Below are positions 46,100-54,207 of a stretch of 64,000 nucleotides of DNA, piece after piece. Every line of letters begins with the position of its first letter. The first letter of the stretch is position 1. Both the position numbers and the translations under genes were made by a program. The notes under the pieces were generated by a model. It saw only the letters and a list, made by a program, of their open reading frames with translations. It was not told the DNA's origin and ran no database searches. The DNA comes from Niabella agricola (GTDB taxonomy: Bacteria; Bacteroidota; Bacteroidia; Chitinophagales; Chitinophagaceae). The DNA lies in NCBI RefSeq assembly GCF_021538615.1, contig NZ_JAJHIZ010000003.1:2604001-2668000 (forward strand). The letters are read 5' to 3'.

Positions 46100-46155
46100 G
46101 CAATCGTTTGTGCAATTGAAAAAATATTGTATCCGAATTTTATGCAATCGTTTGC
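46100..46155. promoter_or_regulatory. Pair of LacI-type operator-like palindromes upstream of the M60 operon
   Basis: GCAATCGTTTGT (46100-46111, CpG 46105/6) and GCAATCGTTTGC (46144-46155, CpG 46149/50) share the core CAATCGTTT, the reverse complement of AAACGATTG. Their CpG-to-CpG spacing is 44 bp, identical to the outer pair at 14261-14316. The sites lie 286-341 bp before the first SusC start codon. Confidence 0.6.
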
Positions 46156-46311
46156 GCTTTGTATCGGAATGATGATGTGTTCTTTTTTAGATCATTTTTT
46201 ATTACAGCAACCAATGATTTTATTAGCTCAACAGAGCGATGATTTAATGCTTAATCGATTAAAATAAGCAAATAAATAAAGGCGCGATACGTTGAGAGCC
46301 GTCGAAACAAG

Positions 46312-46899
46312 TTATTTCTTTATCGGCTCTTTCAGCATCTTACTTAAAAATTCGGGGGTAATACCGATGTAGGATGCTACGTACTTCTGGGGGAGGCAGG
46401 TAATCAGTGAAGGATACTGTCGGCAAAAGCTGGTGTATCGTTCCTTGGCTGTAAGACTTAACGAATCAATCAGCCGGTGCTGGTGCGTAGCAATGGATCG
46501 CTCGGAGAGGATCCTGAAAAAACGGTCGAATGTGGGTATTTCTTTATAAAGACGGTCTAATTCGGGAATGCTGATCAAGATGATCTCGCTGTCATCCACC
46601 GCGTCGATATTTAAAGAAGCGGGGGATTGCTCCAGCATGCTGCGCATATCACTGATCCACCATCCGGGCGGCGCAAACTGCAGGATGTGTTCAAAACCAT
46701 TCTCGTCTACGGAATAGCTTCTCAGGCACCCGTCTACCACAAATACCAGGTAACGTTGTACCTCACCTTCCTGAAGAAAAAACTGCTTCCGCTTAACTGT
46801 TCTTGTTTGACAGGCCTCCGCCAGTTTTTGCTCATCTTCTCCGGTAAGCGTAACATGTTTCCGTATATTTTCCAACAGGAATTGTATTGACGTAATCAT
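46312..46899 (-). CDS. Crp/Fnr family transcriptional regulator
   Basis: The start is placed at the ATG at 46899 (MITSIQFLLENIRKHVTL), because homologous proteins begin about here; an upstream in-frame ATG at 46977 adds 26 residues unlike the family. The 195-residue product has a cyclic-nucleotide-binding-like beta barrel (about 20-110: RKQFFLQEGEVQRYLVFVVDGCLRSY) and a C-terminal helix-turn-helix ending (YVASYIGITPEFLSKMLKE). Key cAMP-binding residues are not evident. It is transcribed towards the 11-gene operon but is 497 bp away, so co-transcription is unlikely. Confidence 0.85.
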   Translation of the reverse strand: MITSIQFLLENIRKHVTLTGEDEQKLAEACQTRTVKRKQFFLQEGEVQRYLVFVVDGCLRSYSVDENGFEHILQFAPPGWWISDMRSMLEQSPASLNIDAVDDSEIILISIPELDRLYKEIPTFDRFFRILSERSIATHQHRLIDSLSLTAKERYTSFCRQYPSLITCLPQKYVASYIGITPEFLSKMLKEPIKK

Positions 46900-47081
46900 A
46901 TGTTTATTTTTAGTGAGCAGTTGCCAGTGAAGAGTCGTTGGCGAAATGTTGCGAATGAATAGCCGGGCATTCATCACGCCCTGTTCATATTAACAATTTG
47001 CCTTCCTCCTTTCGTCATCGACTGCTCATTATTTTCTCTTTACTTTTCACTTTTAACGATCGCCTTCTCCGTTTCCTCTTC

Positions 47082-49067
47082 TCAATAATTCAACAGCTCC
47101 TCCACCGATTGTTCCAGCCGTTGTTTTGCCAGGAAGTTTTTTTCCAGTTCGGTATTGAACGGTACGGGCGTATCCAGCGAAGCACAGCGCATCACTGGTG
47201 CATCCAGCATGCTGAAGCAGTGCTCCCCGATCCATGCGGCAATTTCTGCGCCCACACCTCCAGTAAGCGTATCCTCGTGTAATACCAATACCTTCCCGGT
47301 TTGCTTTACCGTAGCAAGTATAGCCTCATAATCCAAGGGCAGCAGGCTGCGCAGGTCCAGTAATGCTACAGAAACCTCCGGATGTGCCGCTATATAATCC
47401 TCGGCCCAAATCACACCCATTCCATAAGTAATGATTGCAACATCTGTTCCTTCCTGCACCTGGCGGGCTTTCCCGATCTCTATGATATACGCATCATTGG
47501 GCACCGGCCCGCTGATACTCCGGTACAGGGCCTTATGCTCAAAAAACAACACCGGGTTCGGATCTTCAATTGCCGCCATCATCAATCCTTTCGCATCGGC
47601 GGCTGTGGAAGGGTATACAACTTTTAGTCCCGGTGTATGCATAAACCATGCTTCGTTGCTCTGGCTGTGAAAGGGGCCAGCTCCAACACCGGCACCGGTA
47701 GGCATGCGTATCACTACGTTTGCCGGCTGTCCCCAGCGATAATGGATCTTCGCGAGGTTGTTTACGATCTGGTTAAACCCTACCGATACGAAATCGGCAA
47801 ACTGCATCTCCACGATGGCCTTTTTCCCCTCCAGGCATAACCCCAATGCTGCGCCGATAATGGCACTTTCACAAATGGGTGTGTTGCGGATCCGTTCCTT
47901 CCCAAACACGCCGGCCAGTCCTTCTGTTACTTTAAAAGCTCCTCCATACGCTGCAATGTCCTGCCCCATTATCACAAGCTGCGCATCCCGTTCCAGGCTT
48001 TGATAAAGCGCATCGCGTATGGCTTCCACCAACCGTTTTTCGGTTGCGGGCATTCCGGTGATATCTGCCGGTAAACCGGAAGCAACCGCCGGGGCATAAA
48101 CGGCATCCAGCTCACGGGCTGCATCAATGATCAATGTGCTTCCGCCGGTTGCTTTTTCCAATTCCTCCTCAATCTGTTGCTTCAATTCCTGACGGATCGT
48201 TATGACATCTTGCTCTGTAAGTATTTGTTCTTTTAACAGTTGCTGTTCATATTGCATTATAGGATCCTTTTGCGCCCAAAGCACAAAGAGTTCCTCGGGT
48301 ACGTATTTTGTTCCGCTGGCTTCCTCATGACCACGCATCCGGAAGGTGGTGCATTCTACAAGATAAGGCTTCTGATACCGGATACAATATTCCCTTACTC
48401 CTTTTATGGTATCATAAACAGTTAGCAGCTCATTACCGTCAATAGTAATACCCTCCATACCATACCCCCGGGCCTTATCTGCAATGGAAATGCAACGGAA
48501 CTGTTCCTGAACGGGCGTGCTGAGTGCATAACCGTTATTCTCTACCAGGAAAATCACCGGAAGGTCCCATACGGCAGCTACATTCAGGGCTTCATGAAAA
48601 TCACCTTCGCTGGTGCCGCCTTCGCCGCTGAATGCCAGGACAACTTTGGATTCCTCATTCAACCGGTACGCCAGCGCAGCGCCATCAGCCACGGCCAGCT
48701 GTGGACCCAGGTGCGAGATCATTCCACAGATATGGTGTTCGCGGCTTCCAAAATGAAAGCTTCGTTCCCGGCCCATGGAATAGCCTTCCTGCATGCCCTG
48801 CCATTGCATAAATAACCGGCTCAGTGGCATGTTGCGGGTGGTAAATACACCCAGGTTCCGGTGCAGGGGCATAATCCATTCATCCGGATGCAGTGCCAGC
48901 GTTGCTCCCACCGCAATGGCTTCCTGGCCAATGCCACTGAACCATTTACTGATCTTGCCCTGCCGCAACAGGATGAGCATTTTTTCCTCGATCAGCCGCG
49001 GGTACAGCAGTTGCCGGTACATGTCCTTCAGCTGATCCGGACCCAGGCCTTTTCGATCCATTGTCAT
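47082..49067 (-). CDS. Branched-chain 2-oxoacid dehydrogenase E1 component, fused alpha and beta subunits
   Basis: The 661-residue product joins an E1-alpha domain (about 1-330) to an E1-beta domain (about 345-661). The alpha part contains the thiamine diphosphate segment FSGEGGTSEGDFHEALNVAA ending in VENN, and LVECTTFRMRGHEEASG. The beta part contains VIMGQDIAAYGGAFKVTEG, RIRNTPICESAIIGAALGL and GGVGAEIAAWIGEHCF. It decarboxylates branched-chain 2-oxoacids for transfer to the E2 lipoyl domain; the E2 and E3 genes are not adjacent. A TAGGTTTG element ends 4 nt before the ATG; a second in-frame ATG lies at 49061. Confidence 0.92.
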   Translation of the reverse strand: MTMDRKGLGPDQLKDMYRQLLYPRLIEEKMLILLRQGKISKWFSGIGQEAIAVGATLALHPDEWIMPLHRNLGVFTTRNMPLSRLFMQWQGMQEGYSMGRERSFHFGSREHHICGMISHLGPQLAVADGAALAYRLNEESKVVLAFSGEGGTSEGDFHEALNVAAVWDLPVIFLVENNGYALSTPVQEQFRCISIADKARGYGMEGITIDGNELLTVYDTIKGVREYCIRYQKPYLVECTTFRMRGHEEASGTKYVPEELFVLWAQKDPIMQYEQQLLKEQILTEQDVITIRQELKQQIEEELEKATGGSTLIIDAARELDAVYAPAVASGLPADITGMPATEKRLVEAIRDALYQSLERDAQLVIMGQDIAAYGGAFKVTEGLAGVFGKERIRNTPICESAIIGAALGLCLEGKKAIVEMQFADFVSVGFNQIVNNLAKIHYRWGQPANVVIRMPTGAGVGAGPFHSQSNEAWFMHTPGLKVVYPSTAADAKGLMMAAIEDPNPVLFFEHKALYRSISGPVPNDAYIIEIGKARQVQEGTDVAIITYGMGVIWAEDYIAAHPEVSVALLDLRSLLPLDYEAILATVKQTGKVLVLHEDTLTGGVGAEIAAWIGEHCFSMLDAPVMRCASLDTPVPFNTELEKNFLAKQRLEQSVEELLNY

Positions 49068-49071
49068 ACCA

Positions 49072-49104
49072 CAAACCTAACGAATCGTTTTCATTTTTGA
49101 TCAA
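49072..49104 (-). promoter_or_regulatory. Candidate promoter of the E1 gene, giving a near-leaderless transcript
   Basis: On minus, TAGGTTTG (49072-49079) fits TAnnTTTG, with TTG (49102-49104) 22 bp upstream. The predicted start site falls at or just after the ATG at 49067, so translation may begin at 49061. Confidence 0.4.
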
Positions 49105-49319
49105 CTGCGGAAACACAGACGCATCGATTTGTTATTGGTTCCGCAACGTCGTAATAAAAAGCCGCAACATCGGCGATGCAAACCCTTTTCTTTCTCTGTG
49201 TCTCCTCCATCTTGTGTTTTTTATGATCGCTCAAACGCGTTATCCCCTGATAAAACCCTATTTTTACTTTCACAATGGCGAACCTTTGATCATCGGTTAA
49301 AACCTGCCGGGTTGCATTC

Positions 49320-50387
49320 ATGAAGAAAGTTATAACGGTTCTTTTCTTTTTAAACACGGTCCTTCCTGTTTTTGCACAGGAGGCGGATGCGGATATAAAA
49401 TATGATACCAGTTATTATCAACGATACAACCAACGGCTTACACTGGGCCCGCTGCTGGTGAAGAAAAACAGCGTTTATTCCATTCGTTCGCAGGATGGTG
49501 ATTTTCCCCTCAGATACTCCACCAACAACCCTACGCGGATCGGTCTTTCCATTGGATACGACTGGCTTTCAGTAAGCGGCTCTGTAGGTTTAGGCGCACT
49601 GGACCCGGATTATAAAAAAGAAAAAGGAAAAACAACATCCTCCAATTTCCAAATGTCTGTAAACGGGCGGTCGGTGCTGGCTGATTTGCATTTCCAGGTG
49701 AACAAAGGGTTTTACTTAAGAGGGCAGCAGGATCCCGCTTTTGCCGATGGCGCCTATTATGTACGTCCCGATATAAAAACGCAAATCTTCGGGGCTACTA
49801 TCCGGAAGATTCTGAAGGGCAACCGGTTTTCAATAAAAGCTCCGTTCGTATATGACAGCTGGCAGCAACGCTCGTCGGGCTCGTTTCTGATTGGTGGGGA
49901 ATTCATTTACGGGAACGCCAAAGGCGACAGCGCTTTTGTACCCTTCAACCTGTCGGCCTCCTTTCCCAATGCCTCCATACATTATATGCGCTATCTCATG
50001 TTTGGCCCCACGGCCGGATATGCACATACCTTTGTGATCAAAAAGCATCTTTTTGTTACAGGAGTAGCCTCTGTAAACGGTGATGTGGCACAGACTCTTG
50101 AAAAAACAACTGCCGGTGCACAGCAAACGCGCTGGTATTTTAGCCCCAACCTAAGCCTGCGCGGAGCGATCGGGTACAACACCGAAAAATGGGAGCTGGT
50201 AGGGTCGGTAATCTCCAACCGGTTCTTTATCGGTTCCAATGAAAAAGACGCCAACTACCAGAATGCCTCCGACCAGTTCCGCCTCGTTTATGTGCGGCGC
50301 ATCAACGCCGGGAAAACCATTCCCGCGGTGATTAACTGGGGTCGCCAGGCGATCCATACGCTGGGTTTTGGATGGCTGCTGGATTAG
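49320..50387 (+). CDS. DUF4421 family secreted/outer-membrane protein
   Basis: The 355-residue product has a signal peptide (MKKVITVLFFLNTVLPVFAQ) and DUF4421 features: YYQRYNQRLTLGPLLVKK, LRYSTNNPTRIGLSIGYDWLSVS, GKTTSSNFQMSVNGRS and alternating hydrophobic strands to the end (LGFGWLLD). The pattern suggests an outer-membrane beta barrel. The molecular role is unknown. It stands alone and converges on the M16 peptidase gene. Confidence 0.85.
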   Translation: MKKVITVLFFLNTVLPVFAQEADADIKYDTSYYQRYNQRLTLGPLLVKKNSVYSIRSQDGDFPLRYSTNNPTRIGLSIGYDWLSVSGSVGLGALDPDYKKEKGKTTSSNFQMSVNGRSVLADLHFQVNKGFYLRGQQDPAFADGAYYVRPDIKTQIFGATIRKILKGNRFSIKAPFVYDSWQQRSSGSFLIGGEFIYGNAKGDSAFVPFNLSASFPNASIHYMRYLMFGPTAGYAHTFVIKKHLFVTGVASVNGDVAQTLEKTTAGAQQTRWYFSPNLSLRGAIGYNTEKWELVGSVISNRFFIGSNEKDANYQNASDQFRLVYVRRINAGKTIPAVINWGRQAIHTLGFGWLLD

Positions 50388-50418
50388 GGGTCAGCTTTCA
50401 GATTATAGATTACAGAAT

Positions 50419-50454
50419 TGAGAATTCAGACCGTAATTCGCTTTTCAATTCTCA
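50419..50454. terminator. Possible bidirectional terminator between DUF4421 and M16 genes
   Basis: TGAGAATT (50419-50426) pairs with AATTCTCA (50447-50454) over a 20-nt loop, in the gap between convergent genes. The stem is AT-rich and the U-tract weak. Confidence 0.3.
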
Positions 50455-50516
50455 TTTCCTGATGCTCATTTCTCTATTCTCAAAACAGCCCGTTCCGTAT
50501 CAAGTACCATGATCCG

Positions 50517-51791
50517 CTAAACGACCGTAAGCTCATAAAACGCCTCCGGGTGCAGATATTTATTGGCCATTTCCTGGAGATCAGCCGCGGTGATGGTTTT
50601 GATATTCTGTATAGACCGCTCAAAAAAATCATCGCTTACACCATTCAGGATAATATTCTTCCAACGGGCAATGATATGGAACGGCCCATCCAGGTCGCCC
50701 AGGATCGAACCCATCATAAAATTCTTTACCAGCAGCAACTCTTCTGCGTCTACAGGCTCCTCCCTTAAAACGGCCATTTCCTTATACACTTCTTCAATAG
50801 CGGCGGCGCTTACTGCCCTGCCGGCCTCCGTGGAGATCATCCACCCGTTATCATAACGGTTATTAAGCAGGTAGCTGTGGATACCATAGGTATAACCTTT
50901 TTCTTCCCGGATATTAGCCATCAGCCTGCTGCCAAAATAGCCACCAAATACTATATTCAGCACCTGGCATTTTAAAAAATCCGGGTGGTGACGGTTAAAA
51001 AATGGCCGGGCGATCCGTATGGAGCCCTGGTTGTTTTTATCGTCATTAATGACCATATGTTTTTTCTCGGCCGAAGGATCAATACGGAATTCCCGGGTTT
51101 GTACCGCGCTATTCGGCAAATCGCCAAAATACTGGTCTAGTAACTGATCTATTTTTTCCGGCAGCCGGCCGGCTATAAATATTTTCAGATTTCCGTTGCG
51201 GTAATACGTATCATAAAATGCCTGCAGGTCTTCTCTTGTAAGCCCATCAAAATCTTCATGACGGCTGAAGCGTCCATATGGGTGCTGTGCACCAAACAGG
51301 TATACATCGATCAGTCGCCCGGCAACAAAACTGCTTTTTTTCAGGTTTACATCCAGTTTCTGCTTCATGTTCTGCACCGCGATTTCCATTTCCTTTTGGG
51401 GCAGCGTGCTGCCGGCAATAATATCTTTTACTGCTGGCAATAGTTCTTTGATGTGCTTTGTAAGGCAATGCAGGCTGATAGTAGCTGTTTCAGCATAGCA
51501 ATTCCGGTTAAGGTAGGCGCCGTAGTAATCAAAATATTCGTTGATCTCGTAGGCACTCCGGGATGCTGTTCCGTTCTTTAGCAAATGATTGGTTACTGCT
51601 GCCTGAAGATTTTTTGTTTCGTACCAGTTGCCCGCATCAAACACCCATTCTATCTGCAACACTTCTTCTGTTCCGGCATTCACTGCGTATACTTCCACTC
51701 CATTCTTAAGGACGTATTTTTGATAAGGTTGCAACTGTAAATTAAAGTTTACCGCGTCCACAATAGGAGGCGCCACGCTTCTGTCTGGCAT
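50517..51791 (-). CDS. M16 (pitrilysin) family peptidase-like protein lacking the HxxEH zinc motif
   Basis: The 424-residue product spans the two M16 half-domains. At the position of HxxEH it reads AVTNH (65-69, in QAAVTNHLLKNGTAS), so two of three motif residues are lost. The C-terminal half keeps the R/Y pair region (GSRLMANIREEKGYTYGIHSYL). This is the pattern of the non-catalytic partner in two-subunit M16 enzymes. No active M16 gene is adjacent. A TATATTTG element 21 nt upstream suggests its own promoter. No signal peptide is apparent. Confidence 0.88.
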   Translation of the reverse strand: MPDRSVAPPIVDAVNFNLQLQPYQKYVLKNGVEVYAVNAGTEEVLQIEWVFDAGNWYETKNLQAAVTNHLLKNGTASRSAYEINEYFDYYGAYLNRNCYAETATISLHCLTKHIKELLPAVKDIIAGSTLPQKEMEIAVQNMKQKLDVNLKKSSFVAGRLIDVYLFGAQHPYGRFSRHEDFDGLTREDLQAFYDTYYRNGNLKIFIAGRLPEKIDQLLDQYFGDLPNSAVQTREFRIDPSAEKKHMVINDDKNNQGSIRIARPFFNRHHPDFLKCQVLNIVFGGYFGSRLMANIREEKGYTYGIHSYLLNNRYDNGWMISTEAGRAVSAAAIEEVYKEMAVLREEPVDAEELLLVKNFMMGSILGDLDGPFHIIARWKNIILNGVSDDFFERSIQNIKTITAADLQEMANKYLHPEAFYELTVV

Positions 51792-51811
51792 TGTATCATT
51801 CTTTTAGACCG

Positions 51812-51819
51812 CAAATATA
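51812..51819 (-). promoter_or_regulatory. -7 promoter element of the M16-like gene
   Basis: CAAATATA on plus reads TATATTTG on minus, an exact TAnnTTTG match 21 nt before the start codon. No clear -33 element was seen. Confidence 0.4.
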
Positions 51820-51903
51820 CGGTTGAAGCCCTGACCAGACCGGAATTGTATCATAATAGTAAGATAATTGAAGCAATGGAACTTTTAACCGGCCGGATCC
51901 CGG

Positions 51904-52383
51904 TCACAAGGGAAGGGATTCCGTGGAGGTGGTTTTCCGATACAACCCGATCAGCAGGTTCGCAATAAAAACCATTTGCACCAGAGTGAGCGCTGCGATA
52001 CTGTACATAACAACGGCATTTACATCCCGGAACTCCGATACCGGCTGTTCCGGACCCGGTATATACCGGCGGGAAAGACTACCGGATTGCCCATCCGTGA
52101 GGGTAAATGTATACCATACAACAAACAAAATGATCCCCAGGGTGGTAACAATGTGAAACCAGGTCAGTTTATTGGAAAAGAGGATGCTATATGTAGCTAT
52201 ATTTATCAGCCATAGTAAAAAAAGAAAAAAAGCGGCGAGGCCCAGGATATGTCCCTGCGGAATTACGAATACGGTGTCATGCAAATGAATATCGATCCAT
52301 TCTTTATTACTGGTAAAAAGTCCCGCTATAAATAACAAAACAGCGGCCACCAACAATAAAACAAAGGGCATTCTCTTAAGCAT
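51904..52383 (-). CDS. Small four-helix membrane protein of unknown function
   Basis: The 159-residue product has four predicted membrane helices, starting at about 6-22, 47-68, 77-93 and 126-146. Between helices 1 and 2 the sequence IDIHLHDTVFVIPQGH recalls the LHDTYYVVAHFHYV stretch of haem-copper oxidase subunit I, but the paired histidines are not kept and the protein is far too short for that family. It has its own TAACTTTG promoter element. I do not recognise a named family with confidence. Confidence 0.7.
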   Translation of the reverse strand: MLKRMPFVLLLVAAVLLFIAGLFTSNKEWIDIHLHDTVFVIPQGHILGLAAFFLFLLWLINIATYSILFSNKLTWFHIVTTLGIILFVVWYTFTLTDGQSGSLSRRYIPGPEQPVSEFRDVNAVVMYSIAALTLVQMVFIANLLIGLYRKTTSTESLPL

Positions 52384-52402
52384 GTCTTGATCTGTTATTC
52401 TA

Positions 52403-52410
52403 CAAAGTTA
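52403..52410 (-). promoter_or_regulatory. -7 promoter element of the four-helix membrane protein gene
   Basis: CAAAGTTA on plus reads TAACTTTG on minus, an exact TAnnTTTG match 20 nt before the start codon. Confidence 0.35.
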
Positions 52411-52657
52411 GGAACTTAAACAACCGGAGTTCCGTTCTGCCGCTGAAATGTTTAACGATCATTGCAATGACTGATCAATGGACTTTTGCCTTCTGAAATG
52501 CGTAACGAAAAACAACACCGGACCTATAGCATCACGCTGGCAAGACCGGATGCCAAAAAAGTGATGACTGTTGCAGAACTTAACAACGGGTTACGCATGT
52601 GCCCAGTATAAAAAATATTTTTTCCGGAAACGCGGTTCAACGTTGGCCCTGAAAAGG

Positions 52658-53980
52658 TCAGGCGTCCGTTTTGCCCGGCTTTTTTACTTCCTGTGGCTTA
52701 TTCCTGTTGGGTTTATGCCTGGAAGGCTGCTGAGGCCGTGTGTTTTCTGCCTTTTTTTGCGCGGTCTGACCTTGTTTCGCTGGTGGTTGTTGCCTGGAGG
52801 CCTGCTTTTGACCGCCCCCCTGCGGCATACGCTGCTGTTGCTGCTGTTGCTGATTTTTCTTTTGCTGACGTTTCTTTTTATCGGCCCGTTCCAGGCTGCG
52901 GAGGCTGATCTGGCCCACCACATCCACAAACTCGGGCTCCACTTCCACTGGTTTGGAGCTGGTTACCTCTACCGGTTCCAGTTCTTCCGGTACTATATTC
53001 TGCCGGTTTAGGGATTTGATCTTACGAACCCGTTCGATGGTGAGCGGGTACTGTTTATTGCTGTCGGGCAGCGAATACCACATCAGGTTTTTAAAAATAT
53101 CTTTTTTTATAAGATAGGCTGTTCCCTTGGCTACCTGTAACTGGTCGCAATCATTTGGAAATCCCTGAAGCGCATCCAGATAGGTATCCAGCTCATAGTT
53201 CAGGCAGCATTTTAAACGGCCGCACTGACCGCTCAACTTGGTTTGATTGATGGAAAGATTCTGATAACGGGCAACAGTGGTGTTTACTGATTTAAAGTCG
53301 GTTAGCCACGTAGAACAGCAAAGTTCCCGACCGCAGCTTCCGATGCCGCCTACCTTTCCGGCTTCCTGCCGGGCACCGATCTGGCGCATTTCTACCTTTA
53401 CCTTAAACTCCTGGGCATACACTTTTATTAATTCCCTGAAATCGACCCGGCCGTCGGCGATATAGAAAAAAGTAGCCTTTCTTCCGTCGGCCTGCATTTC
53501 TACCTGACTGATCTTCATGTTCAGGTTCAGCTGTTTGGCTATGGCCCGGCTCCGGATAACGGCTTCCGGCTCCCGCTCTTTATTAACCCGGCGCTGGTCC
53601 AGGTCCCGTTCCGTGGCCATGCGCAGTATTTTTTTCATGTCGGGGTTTTCTTCTTTTACCCCGTATTTTTTCATCTGTAACCGTACAATTTCTCCCGTAA
53701 GCGAAACCTCTCCTACATCAAACCCACTCACACCTTCCACGGTAACCAGGTCGCCTTTTTCAAATAATTGCAGGGTCGTATTCCGATAAAAATCCTTTCT
53801 CGTACCCTTGCTAAAGCTAATTTCCACCACGTTACAAAAATCTTCCGTGTTTGCCACCGGAAGGTTCCGCAGCCAGTCGTACGTATTCATCCGGTTACAA
53901 CCACCTGTACTGCAACCGCCATTACTCTTGCATCCATTTGGTTTTCCACCAGTGGCGGTACCGCAACTTGAACAACCCAT
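52658..53980 (-). CDS. ricT: RicT/YaaT-like PSP1 domain protein with Gln-rich C-terminal tail
   Basis: The 440-residue product has a Cys-rich N-terminus (seven Cys within the first 28 residues), a PSP1 domain (about 50-150: NVVEISFSKGTRKDFYRN, RDLDQRRVNKEREPEA) and the conserved block QIGARQEAGKVGGIGSCGRELCCSTW with SGQCGRLKCCLNYE. In Bacillus RicT is part of an Fe-S-carrying complex with RicA and RicF that affects RNA processing; the Bacteroidota role is not established. The last 80 or so residues are low-complexity, rich in Gln, Lys and Pro. It is followed at distance by delta' on the other side of a 227-bp gap. Confidence 0.88.
   Translation of the reverse strand: MGCSSCGTATGGKPNGCKSNGGCSTGGCNRMNTYDWLRNLPVANTEDFCNVVEISFSKGTRKDFYRNTTLQLFEKGDLVTVEGVSGFDVGEVSLTGEIVRLQMKKYGVKEENPDMKKILRMATERDLDQRRVNKEREPEAVIRSRAIAKQLNLNMKISQVEMQADGRKATFFYIADGRVDFRELIKVYAQEFKVKVEMRQIGARQEAGKVGGIGSCGRELCCSTWLTDFKSVNTTVARYQNLSINQTKLSGQCGRLKCCLNYELDTYLDALQGFPNDCDQLQVAKGTAYLIKKDIFKNLMWYSLPDSNKQYPLTIERVRKIKSLNRQNIVPEELEPVEVTSSKPVEVEPEFVDVVGQISLRSLERADKKKRQQKKNQQQQQQQRMPQGGGQKQASRQQPPAKQGQTAQKKAENTRPQQPSRHKPNRNKPQEVKKPGKTDA
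52831..52852. repeat. Imperfect GCT/GTT trinucleotide repeat in ricT tail
   Basis: GCTGCTGTTG followed by CTGCTGTTGC encodes the Gln run in the RicT tail on the minus strand. The run is interrupted by GTT units, so it is not a pure microsatellite. Confidence 0.6.
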
Positions 53981-54207
53981 TCTGAATTTTTTATAGAGAG
54001 GATGCCTGAGAATCTTGTGTTTTTGATGTAATATTATTATACCAGGCCAAACAGATGTATTGGTCTTAAAAGCAACAATAACCGATAAAAACGACCGGTT
54101 ATACTATATCTGGTTAATAAACGGCAAAAATCAAATTCACAAACCGCACAAAAATCTCATCACCCCATTTGTTTTAAAAAAGTCGATTCCTCCTCCTACC
54201 AAACACC

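Larger units (their letters stand above)
45815..46311. other. Control region between the crp-like gene and the 11-gene utilisation operon
   Basis: This 497-bp AT-rich gap holds the leader hairpin (45856-45895) and the two CpG-centred operators (46100-46155). ACAAATCGTATA (46069-46080) gives TAnnnTTTG on minus, an imperfect -7 element. No gene remnant or RNA gene was recognised. Confidence 0.45.

Noticed and set aside
46312..46899. The Crp/Fnr-type regulator as the protein binding the AAACGATTG operators
   Set aside because: The sites are CpG-centred palindromes of LacI type, unlike the two-fold TGTGA-type sites of the Crp family, and the gene has no counterpart at the other locus.
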